Of a stretch of DNA of 64,000 nucleotides, positions 8,931 through 17,656 are shown one piece after another (position 1 is the first letter of the stretch; each line of letters opens with the position of its first letter). The notes beneath the pieces were generated by a model. It was not told the DNA's origin. It searched no databases and saw nothing but the letters and a program-made list of their open reading frames with translations. Made by a program: the position numbers and the translations under genes. The stretch is from Hyphomonadaceae bacterium TMED5 (GTDB lineage: Bacteria; Pseudomonadota; Alphaproteobacteria; Caulobacterales; Hyphomonadaceae), in NCBI GenBank assembly GCA_002173095.1, contig NHBK01000009.1:62001-126000 (forward strand). Direction: 5' to 3'.

Positions 8931-10642
8931 GCCGCCTTCTCCGCCTGAAGCATCGAAGCTTCGCGTGCCTTTTGAGAAAGCTCGCGCAGAACCAGTTTCA
9001 TATCCTGATTTTCGCGCAGGGATTCCTGAACGTCGCCATCTGACAGAAGTTTTCCGCCCGCACTGGCTGCCAGCATTGCGCATTGGCCACGCGGCATGGC
9101 TTCACAAGCGAGGCGGAAAAGAGCGACAGCGGCAAGTGCTGGGGAGCCCGCGCGTCTGGCGACTGAAGCGAGAATTTTCGAGCCAGAGATCAGGCGCATG
9201 CCCAGTGCATCCAGGCGTTCGGCACATTGGATGCGGTCGGCTTCCGGCAATTCGGAGTTCAGAAGTGTAATCTGGGTGGCGCGTAGTGTCATCAGGACGT
9301 TCACCTGGCGGGCGCTTGCATTCATTACGCTTTCTTCGAAACGCGGCTGACCGATTATGCCCCGGATGAGCGATGCCATTTTGAGCCGACCATCCGTACC
9401 AACAAGGTTGTCCTGAAGCTCCAGTAAGCGCAGGGGGCGTTCCAGAATATCGTATTGCTCAAGATAGGCATCCACCGTGTCGGTGGACATCAGGCGTTTG
9501 GACCGTGCGCAAAAGGCTTCGTACATTTCAGAATGTCGGTTCGCGAGCAGGATGCGTACCAGGCGGTCGCCGAAGTTTTTAAGCATCTGAAATTCGGTTT
9601 TCAGGCTGTCTTCAAACAAGCGACGGTTGGACGCGATTTCTTCAAAGACGCGGCTGACGATTGTCTGATGGGCACTTGGCAGAAGGCCGCGCTGAACGGC
9701 GTCCGCAAGTTTCTGTGCCGCCGGGAAATTACGCAAAGGGTCGCGTGCCAGCTTGTCTTCGGGTGGCTTTTCCAGCAGCGCAATCATGCGGTCGACATGT
9801 TCGCCCGTGGAGCGCGCTTCTCCCAGAATTGAATTGATCGCGCCCGGAGTGTCGATCCATTCAGAGAAAAAGTCAGACAGGAGACCATTGACGAATTTAC
9901 GGTCTTCGTCGGTCAACTCCTTGGCTTCATCCCAGATGGAAATCAGGCCATTGAGCTTTTTCTCCCAGGTGGTTTCCCGCATGAGGCGGTCTGAAACAGC
10001 TGAAAGGAAGGCCGTTTTCATATTTGGCTTGGTACGGCACTCGGCAACGACCTGAGCGAGCGTCTTGTCAAAACTTACAAACCCGCCAGCGCGTTTGGCT
10101 TTGAATATTTCGTTGATGCCCTGATTGACCAGTTCATGCAGTTTTCGGGCGATAGCATGTATCGTGTCTTCGCCGGTACCGGCGCGGGAAATCGCAACGC
10201 GCTGGATTGCCTGCGTGATTTCTGAACCGCTGGCTTCCAGTGTTTCCAGAAGATCCGTTCGATAGACCAGTTCGCCTGGCAGAACGCGATGACGTTCCAA
10301 AAAGCGCGGCATGACCTGAAGATAGGTTTTGCGCGCTGCGCTGGAACGTAGATCGGTCGGTGATAAACAGGAGGACGTTTCTTCCGGAATAAAGGTCCGT
10401 GACTTCTTCTGCCGCGGGGCTTCGCAATTGCCGAGTGTCGTGACGATGATCGAATTATAGGAGTTATCTTTCCCGCTTCGTTCTTCTTTTACGACTCGAA
10501 CGCCACCCTGCGGATTGCTCGCAAGAAGCTTTTTGCCTTTTTCGATTGCAGCTGCCCGATTGGGAGTTGCATCCACCAGCGCCCAGCCCGCTTTGGGCGT
10601 TTTGCGCAGAAAAAGTTCGAAATGTGTCTCGCGACCGCCCAT
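8927..10642 (-). CDS. Unrecognised 571-residue cytosolic protein
   Basis: I do not recognise a known family. The N-terminal 70 residues (FELFLRKTPKAGWALVDAT, then a Lys-rich segment) could be a small alpha/beta domain. After a Cys/Lys/Ser-rich linker around residues 75-95, the remaining approximately 480 residues look almost wholly helical, with many Leu/Ala/Glu/Arg heptad-like stretches and no membrane segment or signal peptide. An ATG with CAGGTGGG just upstream supports the start. It is divergent from chvI (about 140 bases between the starts) and ends within the last four bases of the TlpA-like gene. Its location suggests, but does not prove, a link with the ChvG-ChvI regulon. Confidence 0.7.
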   Translation of the reverse strand: MGGRETHFELFLRKTPKAGWALVDATPNRAAAIEKGKKLLASNPQGGVRVVKEERSGKDNSYNSIIVTTLGNCEAPRQKKSRTFIPEETSSCLSPTDLRSSAARKTYLQVMPRFLERHRVLPGELVYRTDLLETLEASGSEITQAIQRVAISRAGTGEDTIHAIARKLHELVNQGINEIFKAKRAGGFVSFDKTLAQVVAECRTKPNMKTAFLSAVSDRLMRETTWEKKLNGLISIWDEAKELTDEDRKFVNGLLSDFFSEWIDTPGAINSILGEARSTGEHVDRMIALLEKPPEDKLARDPLRNFPAAQKLADAVQRGLLPSAHQTIVSRVFEEIASNRRLFEDSLKTEFQMLKNFGDRLVRILLANRHSEMYEAFCARSKRLMSTDTVDAYLEQYDILERPLRLLELQDNLVGTDGRLKMASLIRGIIGQPRFEESVMNASARQVNVLMTLRATQITLLNSELPEADRIQCAERLDALGMRLISGSKILASVARRAGSPALAAVALFRLACEAMPRGQCAMLAASAGGKLLSDGDVQESLRENQDMKLVLRELSQKAREASMLQAEKAA

Positions 10643-10782
10643 AACCCACCTGTTTTTAAGGGATTATCTTATTCGTGCCTGTTTAAGGTCTCATGAAAGT
10701 CGGCTTTTAAGGTTGTGGTTTCCTCGTTATGGTCTTGTAAACCAAATGTCGCGCTTCACGGGTGAAATAGAAAGGAGCTGGG

Positions 10783-11472
10783 ATGGCAACGCTTGCACTG
10801 GTCGATGATGACGAGAACATCGTCGAGTCGCTGAAAATGTTTTTTGAGGCAGAGGGTTATAAAATCCGCTCCTATCACGATGGCCAGTCTGCGCTTACCG
10901 CTCTGACGGAAACGCCGCCTGATCTGGTTATTCTGGATGTGAAAATGCCTAAAATGGATGGGATGGAAGTTCTGCGCCGCCTGCGCCAGACCTCTGATAT
11001 CCCGGTAATTTTTCTCACATCTAAAGATGAAGAAATCGACGAAGTGATTGGCTTCAATATCGGCGCTGATGATTTTGTCCGAAAGCCATGTTCCAACCGT
11101 CTCCTGTCTGAACGTGTGAAAGCGGTTCTGCGACGCAGCCGTGGCACCAGCGAAATGGATGGGGATCAGAAGCCTATCGTCCGTGGACGACTGGTTCTCG
11201 ACCCGAACCGTCATGTCTGTTCATGGGATGGCGAACCCGTGCGCCTGACAGTGACGGAATTCCTTATCCTGCTGGCGCTCGCGCAGCGTCCTGGATTTGT
11301 TAAAAACCGCGATCAGCTGATGGATGCGGCTTATGACGATCAGATCTACGTGGATGACCGCACGATCGACAGTCACATTAAACGCCTGCGTAAGAAGTTC
11401 CGCGATGTAGACGGCGAGTTCGATGCCATCGAAACGCTCTATGGCGTCGGATACCGATACAAGGAGAGCTAA
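10783..11472 (+). CDS. chvI: Response regulator ChvI (OmpR type)
   Basis: DNA-binding response regulator of the ChvG-ChvI envelope and acid-stress system. The receiver domain covers residues 1-115, with acidic pocket DDDEN, phospho-acceptor Asp52 in [13 protein letters not shown], and conserved Thr/Lys (FLTSK and VRKPC). A winged-helix OmpR domain fills residues 130-229 (VGYRYKES end). A strong AGGAG lies 7 bases before ATG. It is followed immediately by chvG, and the ChvI-ChvG-PTS-ahcY neighbourhood fixes the identity among OmpR regulators. A weak TTAA-N7-TGAA in the upstream region is not enough to claim CtrA control. Confidence 0.93.
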   Translation: MATLALVDDDENIVESLKMFFEAEGYKIRSYHDGQSALTALTETPPDLVILDVKMPKMDGMEVLRRLRQTSDIPVIFLTSKDEEIDEVIGFNIGADDFVRKPCSNRLLSERVKAVLRRSRGTSEMDGDQKPIVRGRLVLDPNRHVCSWDGEPVRLTVTEFLILLALAQRPGFVKNRDQLMDAAYDDQIYVDDRTIDSHIKRLRKKFRDVDGEFDAIETLYGVGYRYKES

Positions 11473-11497
11473 GCTGGCCTCTTTGCGGGAAGTGCGC

Positions 11498-13075
11498 ATG
11501 TTTGCAAATTCGCGGATTGGGCGGCTGATTTTTGCCTCCAATCTGGCGGGTTTGCTTATCCTGATTGTAGGTGCGCTCGTCCTGAATGAAATGCGGGTGG
11601 GACTTGTTCAGGCGCGTATCGACAGTTTGAATACGCAAGGCGATCTGATCGTCTCGGTTCTGGCCGAAGGCGCCACGATTGGTGACCCGGAACCTGAGCT
11701 GATCGCAGTAAATGCCCGTCGAATTCTAAAACGACTGGAACTTCCGCCAACCATTCGTGCACGGCTGTACAATTCCAATGGCCGCCTTATCGGCGATTAT
11801 GACCTGCTTTCAGATCGCGTGGATGAATTGGCTTTGGGTTCGTTGGAAGAGCCTGGGTTCTGGGATTTTATCACACGGCCAGTCTCAGATTTTCTGGATA
11901 TGATCGCACGGGCGCTTCAGTCGAATGCGCGGCGATCTCTCCTGCAGCCTCAAAGTTTTGAAGAAGAACTCAGCGCGGCGCTCGTCGGAGAACGTGTATC
12001 GGGTGAACGTATCACTGATCAGGGTGAGCGCGTTGTGTCCGTGTCTCTGCCCATTCAGCATGTTTCGGCCGTCGTAGGTGTGCTGACAATTGAGGCCAAT
12101 GATGTGGCGGATGTTGTGCGCCGGGAGCGTGCGGCTCTTCTGCCCTTCATCGGTGTCGCGATTTTCGTGAACCTGCTGTCAGCCTCACTTCTCGCGCTGA
12201 TGATCGCCCAGCCCTTGCGGCGTCTTGCCTATTCCGCAGACCGGGTGCGCACTGGCGCGACGCGGAAGCTGGAACTGACTTCACTCACCAATCGCAAAGA
12301 TGAAATCGGTGAGCTTGCGATCTCTCTTGAAGCGATGACAAACACCTTATTTGAGAGGATTGTCGCAAACGAAGCCTTTGCAGCCGACGTGGCTCACGAG
12401 CTAAAGAACCCGCTGACATCGATTCGAAGCGCTGTTGAGACGACTGAACGGGTCACCGACCCCGAAGCGCGCGAAAAGCTTCGTAAAGTCATCGCGTCAG
12501 ATGTGCGCCGGCTTGATCGCCTTATCACTGACATCTCTAATGCGACGCGTCTTGAAGCCGAAACCGCCCGCCTGCCGAATGAGCCGGTAGATATCGGCCA
12601 GCTTCTGACAGACCTGAGCGAAAGCTATGATGCGATCCGTGATGAGGGCCAGCCGCATGTCCGGTTTCAGCGCGAAGACGGCGCAGGCGAGCTTCTGGTG
12701 CTTGGCCGGGAAGGCGCGCTGGGGCAGATTTTCCGAAACCTTATTGAGAATGCGCGCTCCTTCTCTCCGCCCGATGGTGAAGTGCTTCTGACGGGCCGGA
12801 CGCTTGTGTCTAAAGGGCGTGCGACTGTCGAGGTGATGATCGAAGATGAAGGTCCCGGTATTCCGGAGGACAAGCTCGAGAAAATCTTTGAGCGCTTCTA
12901 CACGGACCGCCCAAAGGGCGCGAAGTTTGGTCAGAATTCAGGGCTTGGCCTCTCAATCGTGGCTCAGATCGCCGAAAGTCACAGGGGCAGTGTCACGGCT
13001 GAAAATCGACTGAATAGTGCCGGCGAAATTCAGGGTGCGCGTTTTGTCGTAAAGTTGCCGAGCGCGAACAGTTAA
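11498..13075 (+). CDS. chvG: Sensor histidine kinase ChvG (ExoS type)
   Basis: Membrane sensor kinase that phosphorylates ChvI. Two transmembrane segments (about residues 10-31 and 205-230) enclose a periplasmic sensor domain. HAMP, HisKA with His300 in AHELKNPLTSIRS, and HATPase with the N box (IFRNLIENARSF), G1 (DEGPGIP) and G2 (GLGLSI) follow. The frame is open upstream to 11423 and overlaps chvI, but the conserved region begins with MFANSRIGRLIF at ATG 11498, preceded by GGGAAG; I use that start. A CTG at 11474 behind AAGGAGAG is a less likely alternative. Overall length fits ChvG. Confidence 0.92.
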   Translation: MFANSRIGRLIFASNLAGLLILIVGALVLNEMRVGLVQARIDSLNTQGDLIVSVLAEGATIGDPEPELIAVNARRILKRLELPPTIRARLYNSNGRLIGDYDLLSDRVDELALGSLEEPGFWDFITRPVSDFLDMIARALQSNARRSLLQPQSFEEELSAALVGERVSGERITDQGERVVSVSLPIQHVSAVVGVLTIEANDVADVVRRERAALLPFIGVAIFVNLLSASLLALMIAQPLRRLAYSADRVRTGATRKLELTSLTNRKDEIGELAISLEAMTNTLFERIVANEAFAADVAHELKNPLTSIRSAVETTERVTDPEAREKLRKVIASDVRRLDRLITDISNATRLEAETARLPNEPVDIGQLLTDLSESYDAIRDEGQPHVRFQREDGAGELLVLGREGALGQIFRNLIENARSFSPPDGEVLLTGRTLVSKGRATVEVMIEDEGPGIPEDKLEKIFERFYTDRPKGAKFGQNSGLGLSIVAQIAESHRGSVTAENRLNSAGEIQGARFVVKLPSANS

Positions 13076-13137
13076 CCTGAAGCTGCATCGTCGCTGTCGC
13101 AAATACGCCACATCTTCTGTCGGAAAGGTATAGAAGA

Positions 13138-13160
13138 CAGTGAATTAGCGGATTTCACTG
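13138..13160. promoter_or_regulatory. 7-bp inverted repeat between chvG and the EIIA gene
   Basis: CAGTGAA (13138-13144) and TTCACTG (13154-13160) form a perfect inverted repeat with a 9-base spacer, 79 bases before the EIIA start. There is no T-run after it, so it is more likely an operator or promoter element than a terminator. No protein can be assigned to it from the sequence. Confidence 0.35.
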
Positions 13161-13238
13161 AAATTCATGTCATGTTTGCTCTTGCCAACCTAAATAGTCT
13201 GACCTCACTCTGGTGTTTTGAGTGGTAAGAGGTTTCTC

Positions 13239-13643
13239 ATGATCGGTGTGGTCGTGGTCAGTCACGGAAAGCTCGCACGCGAATTGGTCGCGGCAACGGA
13301 GCATGTTGTCGGCGAACAAAGGCGTTTTCGCTCTATCTCCATCGAGCCCGATGACGATATGGATGCGCGACGGACTCAAATTCTGGAAACCGCACAGGCT
13401 TGCGACGATGGCGACGGGGTTATCCTGCTCACTGATATGTTCGGTGGAACGCCATCTAATCTTGCTATTTCCGTTATGGGCCAGGGCAAGATCGAAGTCA
13501 TTGCTGGCGTAAACCTGCCTATGCTGATCAAGCTGGCCGAAGTTCGCGAAAACTCAACGATGGAAGCTGCGGCTGAGGCTGCTCAGGAAGCCGCACGGAA
13601 ATACATTTCCATTGCTTCCAAGGTTCTGGTCCGATCGCAGTAA
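13239..13643 (+). CDS. PTS EIIA component, mannose family (PTS-like regulatory EIIA)
   Basis: Phosphocarrier of the short regulatory PTS found in alphaproteobacteria, receiving phosphate from HPr. The mannose-type EIIA fold is clear: MIGVVVVSHGKLA with catalytic His9, GVILLTDMFGGTPSN near residues 60-75, and VIAGVNLPML. Length is 134 aa with the start at ATG 13239, behind AAGAGG; seven upstream in-frame codons are not conserved-looking. It is 5 bases upstream of the HPr gene. No sugar permease accompanies it, consistent with a regulatory rather than transport role. hprK, normally between chvG and this gene, is absent here. Confidence 0.92.
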   Translation: MIGVVVVSHGKLARELVAATEHVVGEQRRFRSISIEPDDDMDARRTQILETAQACDDGDGVILLTDMFGGTPSNLAISVMGQGKIEVIAGVNLPMLIKLAEVRENSTMEAAAEAAQEAARKYISIASKVLVRSQ

Positions 13644-13648
13644 ACACC

Positions 13649-13921
13649 ATGCCTGTCACGCGCCGCGTAGAAATCTGCAATCAAAAAGGCCTTCACGCGC
13701 GGGCCTCCGCCGCGTTTTCCAGAACAGCTCAGGAATTTGAGGCCGCGATTGTGGTCATGCGCGCCGGTATGGAGGCTGATGGCAAATCCATTATCGAGCT
13801 TTTATCCCTCGGCGCGGGGATTGGCTGTGAAATAGAGATCACGGCAGACGGCGTCGACGCAGAACCTGCCGTCACCGCTTTGATGGATTTGGTGAATAAT
13901 CGTTTCGGTGAACCAAACTAG
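13649..13921 (+). CDS. ptsH: Phosphocarrier protein HPr
   Basis: Small phosphotransferase carrier (90 aa) between EI and EIIA. The phospho-histidine is His16 in QKGLHARAS. A serine equivalent to the HprK target Ser46 is kept (Ser47, in ADGKSIIELLSLGAG). It follows the EIIA gene by 5 bases and is convergent with the EF-hand gene, with only two bases between them. Retention of the regulatory serine suggests that HPr kinase exists elsewhere in the genome, although the usual hprK position is empty. Confidence 0.95.
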   Translation: MPVTRRVEICNQKGLHARASAAFSRTAQEFEAAIVVMRAGMEADGKSIIELLSLGAGIGCEIEITADGVDAEPAVTALMDLVNNRFGEPN

Positions 13922-13923
13922 AT

Positions 13924-14502
13924 TTAGCGAGAGCCGTTTGGGCGGCCTTCACCTGTAATGACCGGGCGCTGAAGGCGTTCCAGTCCATCGTCGCCAAACT
14001 CATCTAATGGTGGATCACGGTTCTCACGGGCATCGCTGACCAGATCGCGGATGAAAATCCGGTCATTCTCATCCTGAAAATGTTCGGACAAGGTGATGAG
14101 GCCCATTAAGAACTCATCTTCAGTAACCTGATTGGGTATGGCCGCTGGAAAAACGCTTGGATTGGCGAATACATCGTTTTCGCTGGCGAATTCGCTCGCC
14201 CAATTGCGTTGTTCGATCGGCGTGAGCGTGTTGTTGTTATCGGCATCAGCGTGCTGAAACGCGCTGCGCGCACCAAGCTCAATTTCGTCTGGCGTAATTT
14301 CGAAATCATGATTGGCATCAAAGGTGATGAACAGCAGAGCGCCAGGTTCAATTAAAAGCGCGCCCGCCCGATTACGGTCATGACCGCTCTCGCGCGCGGG
14401 AAGCCGTTCCTGCGCAGATGCCAGTCCGGTGGTCATCATGCCAGCCATCAGGGTGATTGCAGACAGTGCTCTCATCGGTGTCGTCCGGAATTGATTCACC
14501 AT
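13924..14502 (-). CDS. Secreted EF-hand calcium-binding protein
   Basis: Predicted exported protein (192 aa) with two EF-hand loops: DANHDFEITPDE near residues 62-73 and DADNNNTLTPIE near residues 84-95, both with acidic residues at canonical calcium positions. A signal peptide ends around GLASAQ. I use ATG 14502, directly behind GGAGGAGT; GTG 14499 has better spacing, and an upstream ATG at 14547 is also possible. The rest is acidic and unlike a known enzyme. It is convergent with ptsH and divergent from ahcY. Calcium binding is inferred from the motifs only. Confidence 0.78.
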   Translation of the reverse strand: MVNQFRTTPMRALSAITLMAGMMTTGLASAQERLPARESGHDRNRAGALLIEPGALLFITFDANHDFEITPDEIELGARSAFQHADADNNNTLTPIEQRNWASEFASENDVFANPSVFPAAIPNQVTEDEFLMGLITLSEHFQDENDRIFIRDLVSDARENRDPPLDEFGDDGLERLQRPVITGEGRPNGSR

Positions 14503-14593
14503 ACTCCTCCATACGCCAGTCCGTGAGACTATGCTCACATCCACCACCCGGAAAGTATTTTGTGTCCTTCTGACTGAAATGTCATCTCAGAAT

Positions 14594-14619
14594 ATCATAT
14601 AAAGGAATATTTATATGAT
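14594..14619. promoter_or_regulatory. AT-rich 10-bp perfect inverted repeat between EF-hand gene and ahcY
   Basis: ATCATATAAA (14594-14603) and TTTATATGAT (14610-14619) are perfect inverted copies separated by six bases, located 92 bases upstream of the EF-hand start and 72 upstream of the ahcY start. There is no adjacent T-run or GC stem, so it looks like an operator for a dimeric regulator rather than a terminator. Confidence 0.45.
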
Positions 14620-14690
14620 TTGATGATTATAATCAGAGCTGCTATAGCGCGCGTCAGAATTTACTATTCCCGATTTGAAAGGGCTCCCCC

Positions 14691-16085
14691 ATGTCACAGG
14701 ATTATCAGGTCGCCGACATTTCTCTGGCTGACTTTGGTCGCAAGGAAATTGAGATCGCAGAAACCGAAATGCCCGGCCTTATGTCCGCCCGTGCAGAATA
14801 CGGTCCGTCTCAGCCATTGAAGGGCGCACGCATTGCGGGCTCTTTACATATGACCATCCAGACGGCTGTTCTTATCCGGACGCTGGAAGCCCTTGGCGCA
14901 GAAGTGCGCTGGGCGAGCTGCAATATCTACTCAACGCAGGACCACGCGGCTGCGGCTATCGCGGCCAATGGTACGCCGGTTTTCGCGCATAAGGGCGAAA
15001 CGCTGGAAGAGTACTGGGATTTTGCTGACAAAATCTTCTTCTGGCCGAATGGCGAGCTCGCAAACATGATCTTGGATGATGGTGGCGACGCGACCATGTA
15101 CATCCTGCTCGGTGCGCGTGCTGAAGCTGGCGAAGACGTGCTCTCCAATCCGGGCTCTGAGGAGGAAGAAGTTCTGTTCGCGCAGATCAAGAAGCGTATG
15201 GAGCTGTCTCCGGGCTTCTTTACCAAACAGCGCGACACCATTCAGGGCGTGACTGAGGAAACCACCACGGGCGTGAACCGTCTCTATCATCTGATGAAAA
15301 AAGGTCAGCTGCCTTTCCCTGCCATCAATGTGAACGACTCCGTCACCAAGTCTAAATTCGACAACAAATATGGCTGTAAAGAATCTCTCGTAGACGCGAT
15401 CCGTCGCGGTACAGACGTGATGATGGCAGGTAAAGTTGCTTTCGTTGCAGGCTATGGCGATGTGGGCAAAGGCTCTGCTGCGTCTCTGGCAGGTGCTGGC
15501 GCGCGCGTTATCGTTTCTGAAGCCGACCCAATTTGCGCCCTTCAGGCGGCAATGGACGGTTTTGAAGTGAAGCGCCTTGAGAGCTCACTTGATCGCGCAG
15601 ACATTTTTGTCACCTGCACGGGTAACCGGGACATCATCACCATCGACCATATGCGTGCGATGAAAGACATGTCGATCGTTTGTAATATCGGCCATTTCGA
15701 CAATGAAATTCAGATTGAAGCCCTGCGGAACTATAAGTGGACGAACATCAAGCCACAGGTCGACATGATCGAGTTCCCGGATGGCAAGCGCATCATCCTT
15801 CTGTCTGAAGGTCGTCTGGTAAACCTTGGCAACGCAACCGGCCACCCAAGCTTCGTTATGTCTGCAAGCTTCACCAACCAGACGCTCGCTCAGATCGAGC
15901 TCTGGACGAAAGGTGATGAGTACAAAAACGAAGTTTATGTTCTGCCGAAAGAACTGGATGAGAAAGTGGCTGCGCTTCACCTGGCGAAACTGGGTGTGGA
16001 GCTGACTGAGCTGGATCCGGTACAGGCCGATTATATTGGCGTGAGCCCAACCGGCCCATTCAAGCCGGAACACTATCGCTATTAA
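14691..16085 (+). CDS. ahcY: Adenosylhomocysteinase
   Basis: Reversibly splits S-adenosylhomocysteine into adenosine and homocysteine, removing the product inhibitor of methyltransferases. It has 464 aa, the normal bacterial length. The NAD-binding Rossmann motif is [10 protein letters not shown] near residue 246; family signatures [16 protein letters not shown] and the C-terminal PFKPEHYRY are present. The inserted loop between about residues 150 and 190 is as in alphaproteobacterial enzymes. It sits downstream of ptsH on the same strand, separated by the opposite-strand EF-hand gene. A strong hairpin terminator follows. Confidence 0.98.
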   Translation: MSQDYQVADISLADFGRKEIEIAETEMPGLMSARAEYGPSQPLKGARIAGSLHMTIQTAVLIRTLEALGAEVRWASCNIYSTQDHAAAAIAANGTPVFAHKGETLEEYWDFADKIFFWPNGELANMILDDGGDATMYILLGARAEAGEDVLSNPGSEEEEVLFAQIKKRMELSPGFFTKQRDTIQGVTEETTTGVNRLYHLMKKGQLPFPAINVNDSVTKSKFDNKYGCKESLVDAIRRGTDVMMAGKVAFVAGYGDVGKGSAASLAGAGARVIVSEADPICALQAAMDGFEVKRLESSLDRADIFVTCTGNRDIITIDHMRAMKDMSIVCNIGHFDNEIQIEALRNYKWTNIKPQVDMIEFPDGKRIILLSEGRLVNLGNATGHPSFVMSASFTNQTLAQIELWTKGDEYKNEVYVLPKELDEKVAALHLAKLGVELTELDPVQADYIGVSPTGPFKPEHYRY

Positions 16086-16107
16086 TCTATAGCCATAGAG
16101 ATTTAAG

Positions 16108-16137
16108 AAGAGCGCTGGGCGACCAGCGTTCTTTTTG
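16108..16137 (+). terminator. Rho-independent terminator of ahcY
   Basis: An 11-bp stem (16108-16118 with 16123-16133, one G-T pair), GCGA tetraloop and a following T-run (TTTTTGTTTT), 22 bases after the ahcY stop. Confidence 0.85.
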
Positions 16138-16144
16138 TTTTCGG

Positions 16145-17578
16145 CTAAGCTTCAGCCGCCATACCGGCGCCAATTTCGGCGACGGCTTCGATCAGAATAT
16201 CGATATCGCTCATCTGCGTACGATGATTGGTGATGTTCACGCGAATGGCGAGCTTTCCATCGATCCGGGTGGTGGACGGCGCAGCTATGCCCTGTTCCTG
16301 AAGAGCGATGACGATGTCATTGTTCAGCGTATCAAGCGCGTCGTCTGGCGTGCCTTCGGGTGTATATCGGAAACAACAGATATTGAGACCGGCATAGCTG
16401 AGCAGGTCAAACTCCGGCAACGCCGAAACGCGCTCTGCCAGATAGGCGGCCTGTTCAATATTCTGATCGACAATCTGGGCTAGTTTTTCAGGGCCAAACT
16501 CGATCATCTGTGTCCAGACTTTCAGGGCGCGGAAACCGCGCGACAGCTCTGGGCCAAAATCGACGGGCCATGGCATATCCGAGCCTAGGCCGCGACCTGC
16601 ATCTGCCAGATAGTCCGGGCGATCAGAGAAGGCGCGCAACTGGTCTTCGCGATCGCGGATCAGCACGCAGCCCGCATCATAATTGACCTGCAGCCATTTA
16701 TGGAAATCAAAGCCAATGGAATCGGAAAGCTCGATACCGTCCAGCTTACTGCGATGGGTATCGCTTAGTTGGAGAGCTGCAGCGAATGCAGCGTCCACAT
16801 GATACCAAATGCGCTCGGACTGGGCGATCTCGCCAATCGCGCGCAGATCATCAATAGCGCCGCGATTTACGCTGCCAGCCGTCGCGCAGATGGCGAAGGG
16901 CGTTTTTCCTGCTGCCCGGTCTTCAGCGATGGCCTTTTTAAGGGCCTCCGGACACATGCGATGATTTTCATCCTGAGGCAGTTTGCGCAATGCGACCCGG
17001 CCAAGGCCCAGCATGTCGAAGGCGCGGTCGAAACAGGCATGAATGCCGCTGGAGGCGTATCCGACCAGATCCGGAGCATTGTTAAGTCCGGTCTCGCCGA
17101 TTGAGAAATTGGCTGCTTTATCCCGCGCGGTTTTGAGGGCGATAAAAGTCGCCATGCTTGTGCCGCTGGTGATCAGACCAGACCCGGTATCCGGCAGGCC
17201 GAATGTACGCAAAGAATAATCAATAATATCCCGCTCAATGCGGATGGCGGCATGTTTACGTCCGCCGCAATTGGCGTTCAGGGCGGAGGCTGTCATCTCG
17301 GCCATCAGGCCTGCTGGCGTGCCGGCGCCATGAACCCAGCCGAAGAAGCGCGGATGGGTATTTCCCACGCCATAGGGAAGCAGCGCGCGCAAAGCGGCAT
17401 CACTCGCCTCTGCGCCCGCGCCAGCTTCTGCGTTTTCCAGAGCGGATTGAAATCCCGCAGGGTCGTTCCAGACAGGCCCTTCGCGATACCCTTCCATATA
17501 ATCGAGCACATCTTCCAGCATGCTTCGCGCGCGTTCGCGAAAAGCCTGCCAGTCATCTGGGTCCAGAGTGTGCGTCAT
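16145..17578 (-). CDS. PLP-dependent (aromatic-L-amino-acid type) decarboxylase family protein
   Basis: Group II pyridoxal-phosphate decarboxylase of the aromatic amino acid/glutamate decarboxylase superfamily; the substrate cannot be told. The PLP-lysine lies in GFDFHKWLQ near residue 290, the cofactor-stacking region is HVDAAFAAA near 255, and ITSGTSMATF near 140 resembles the phosphate-binding loop. I choose ATG 17578 (MTHTLDPDDW), giving 477 aa, because this matches where such proteins begin; the frame opens further upstream with ATG 17602 and a TTG at 17644. It is followed on the opposite strand by the ahcY terminator. The L,D-transpeptidase gene ends about 80 bases upstream of it on the same strand. 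Confidence 0.86.
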   Translation of the reverse strand: MTHTLDPDDWQAFRERARSMLEDVLDYMEGYREGPVWNDPAGFQSALENAEAGAGAEASDAALRALLPYGVGNTHPRFFGWVHGAGTPAGLMAEMTASALNANCGGRKHAAIRIERDIIDYSLRTFGLPDTGSGLITSGTSMATFIALKTARDKAANFSIGETGLNNAPDLVGYASSGIHACFDRAFDMLGLGRVALRKLPQDENHRMCPEALKKAIAEDRAAGKTPFAICATAGSVNRGAIDDLRAIGEIAQSERIWYHVDAAFAAALQLSDTHRSKLDGIELSDSIGFDFHKWLQVNYDAGCVLIRDREDQLRAFSDRPDYLADAGRGLGSDMPWPVDFGPELSRGFRALKVWTQMIEFGPEKLAQIVDQNIEQAAYLAERVSALPEFDLLSYAGLNICCFRYTPEGTPDDALDTLNNDIVIALQEQGIAAPSTTRIDGKLAIRVNITNHRTQMSDIDILIEAVAEIGAGMAAEA

Positions 17579-17656
17579 GTCGGTGTCCGCCGGGTGGTGC
17601 ATTAGAAAGGCTGCTGTGTAGCGGGCGAGCGATATGAACTGCAAGGTATTGTTTGA

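Noticed and set aside
10684-10698. CtrA half-consensus TTAA-N7-TGAA upstream of chvI.
   Set aside because: It has a mismatch in the second half and no supporting context, so it is weaker than the divL box.
14548-14690. SAH or SAM riboswitch upstream of ahcY.
   Set aside because: The region is AT-rich and I cannot find the conserved riboswitch core; only an inverted repeat and a short CCC/GGG pairing are visible.
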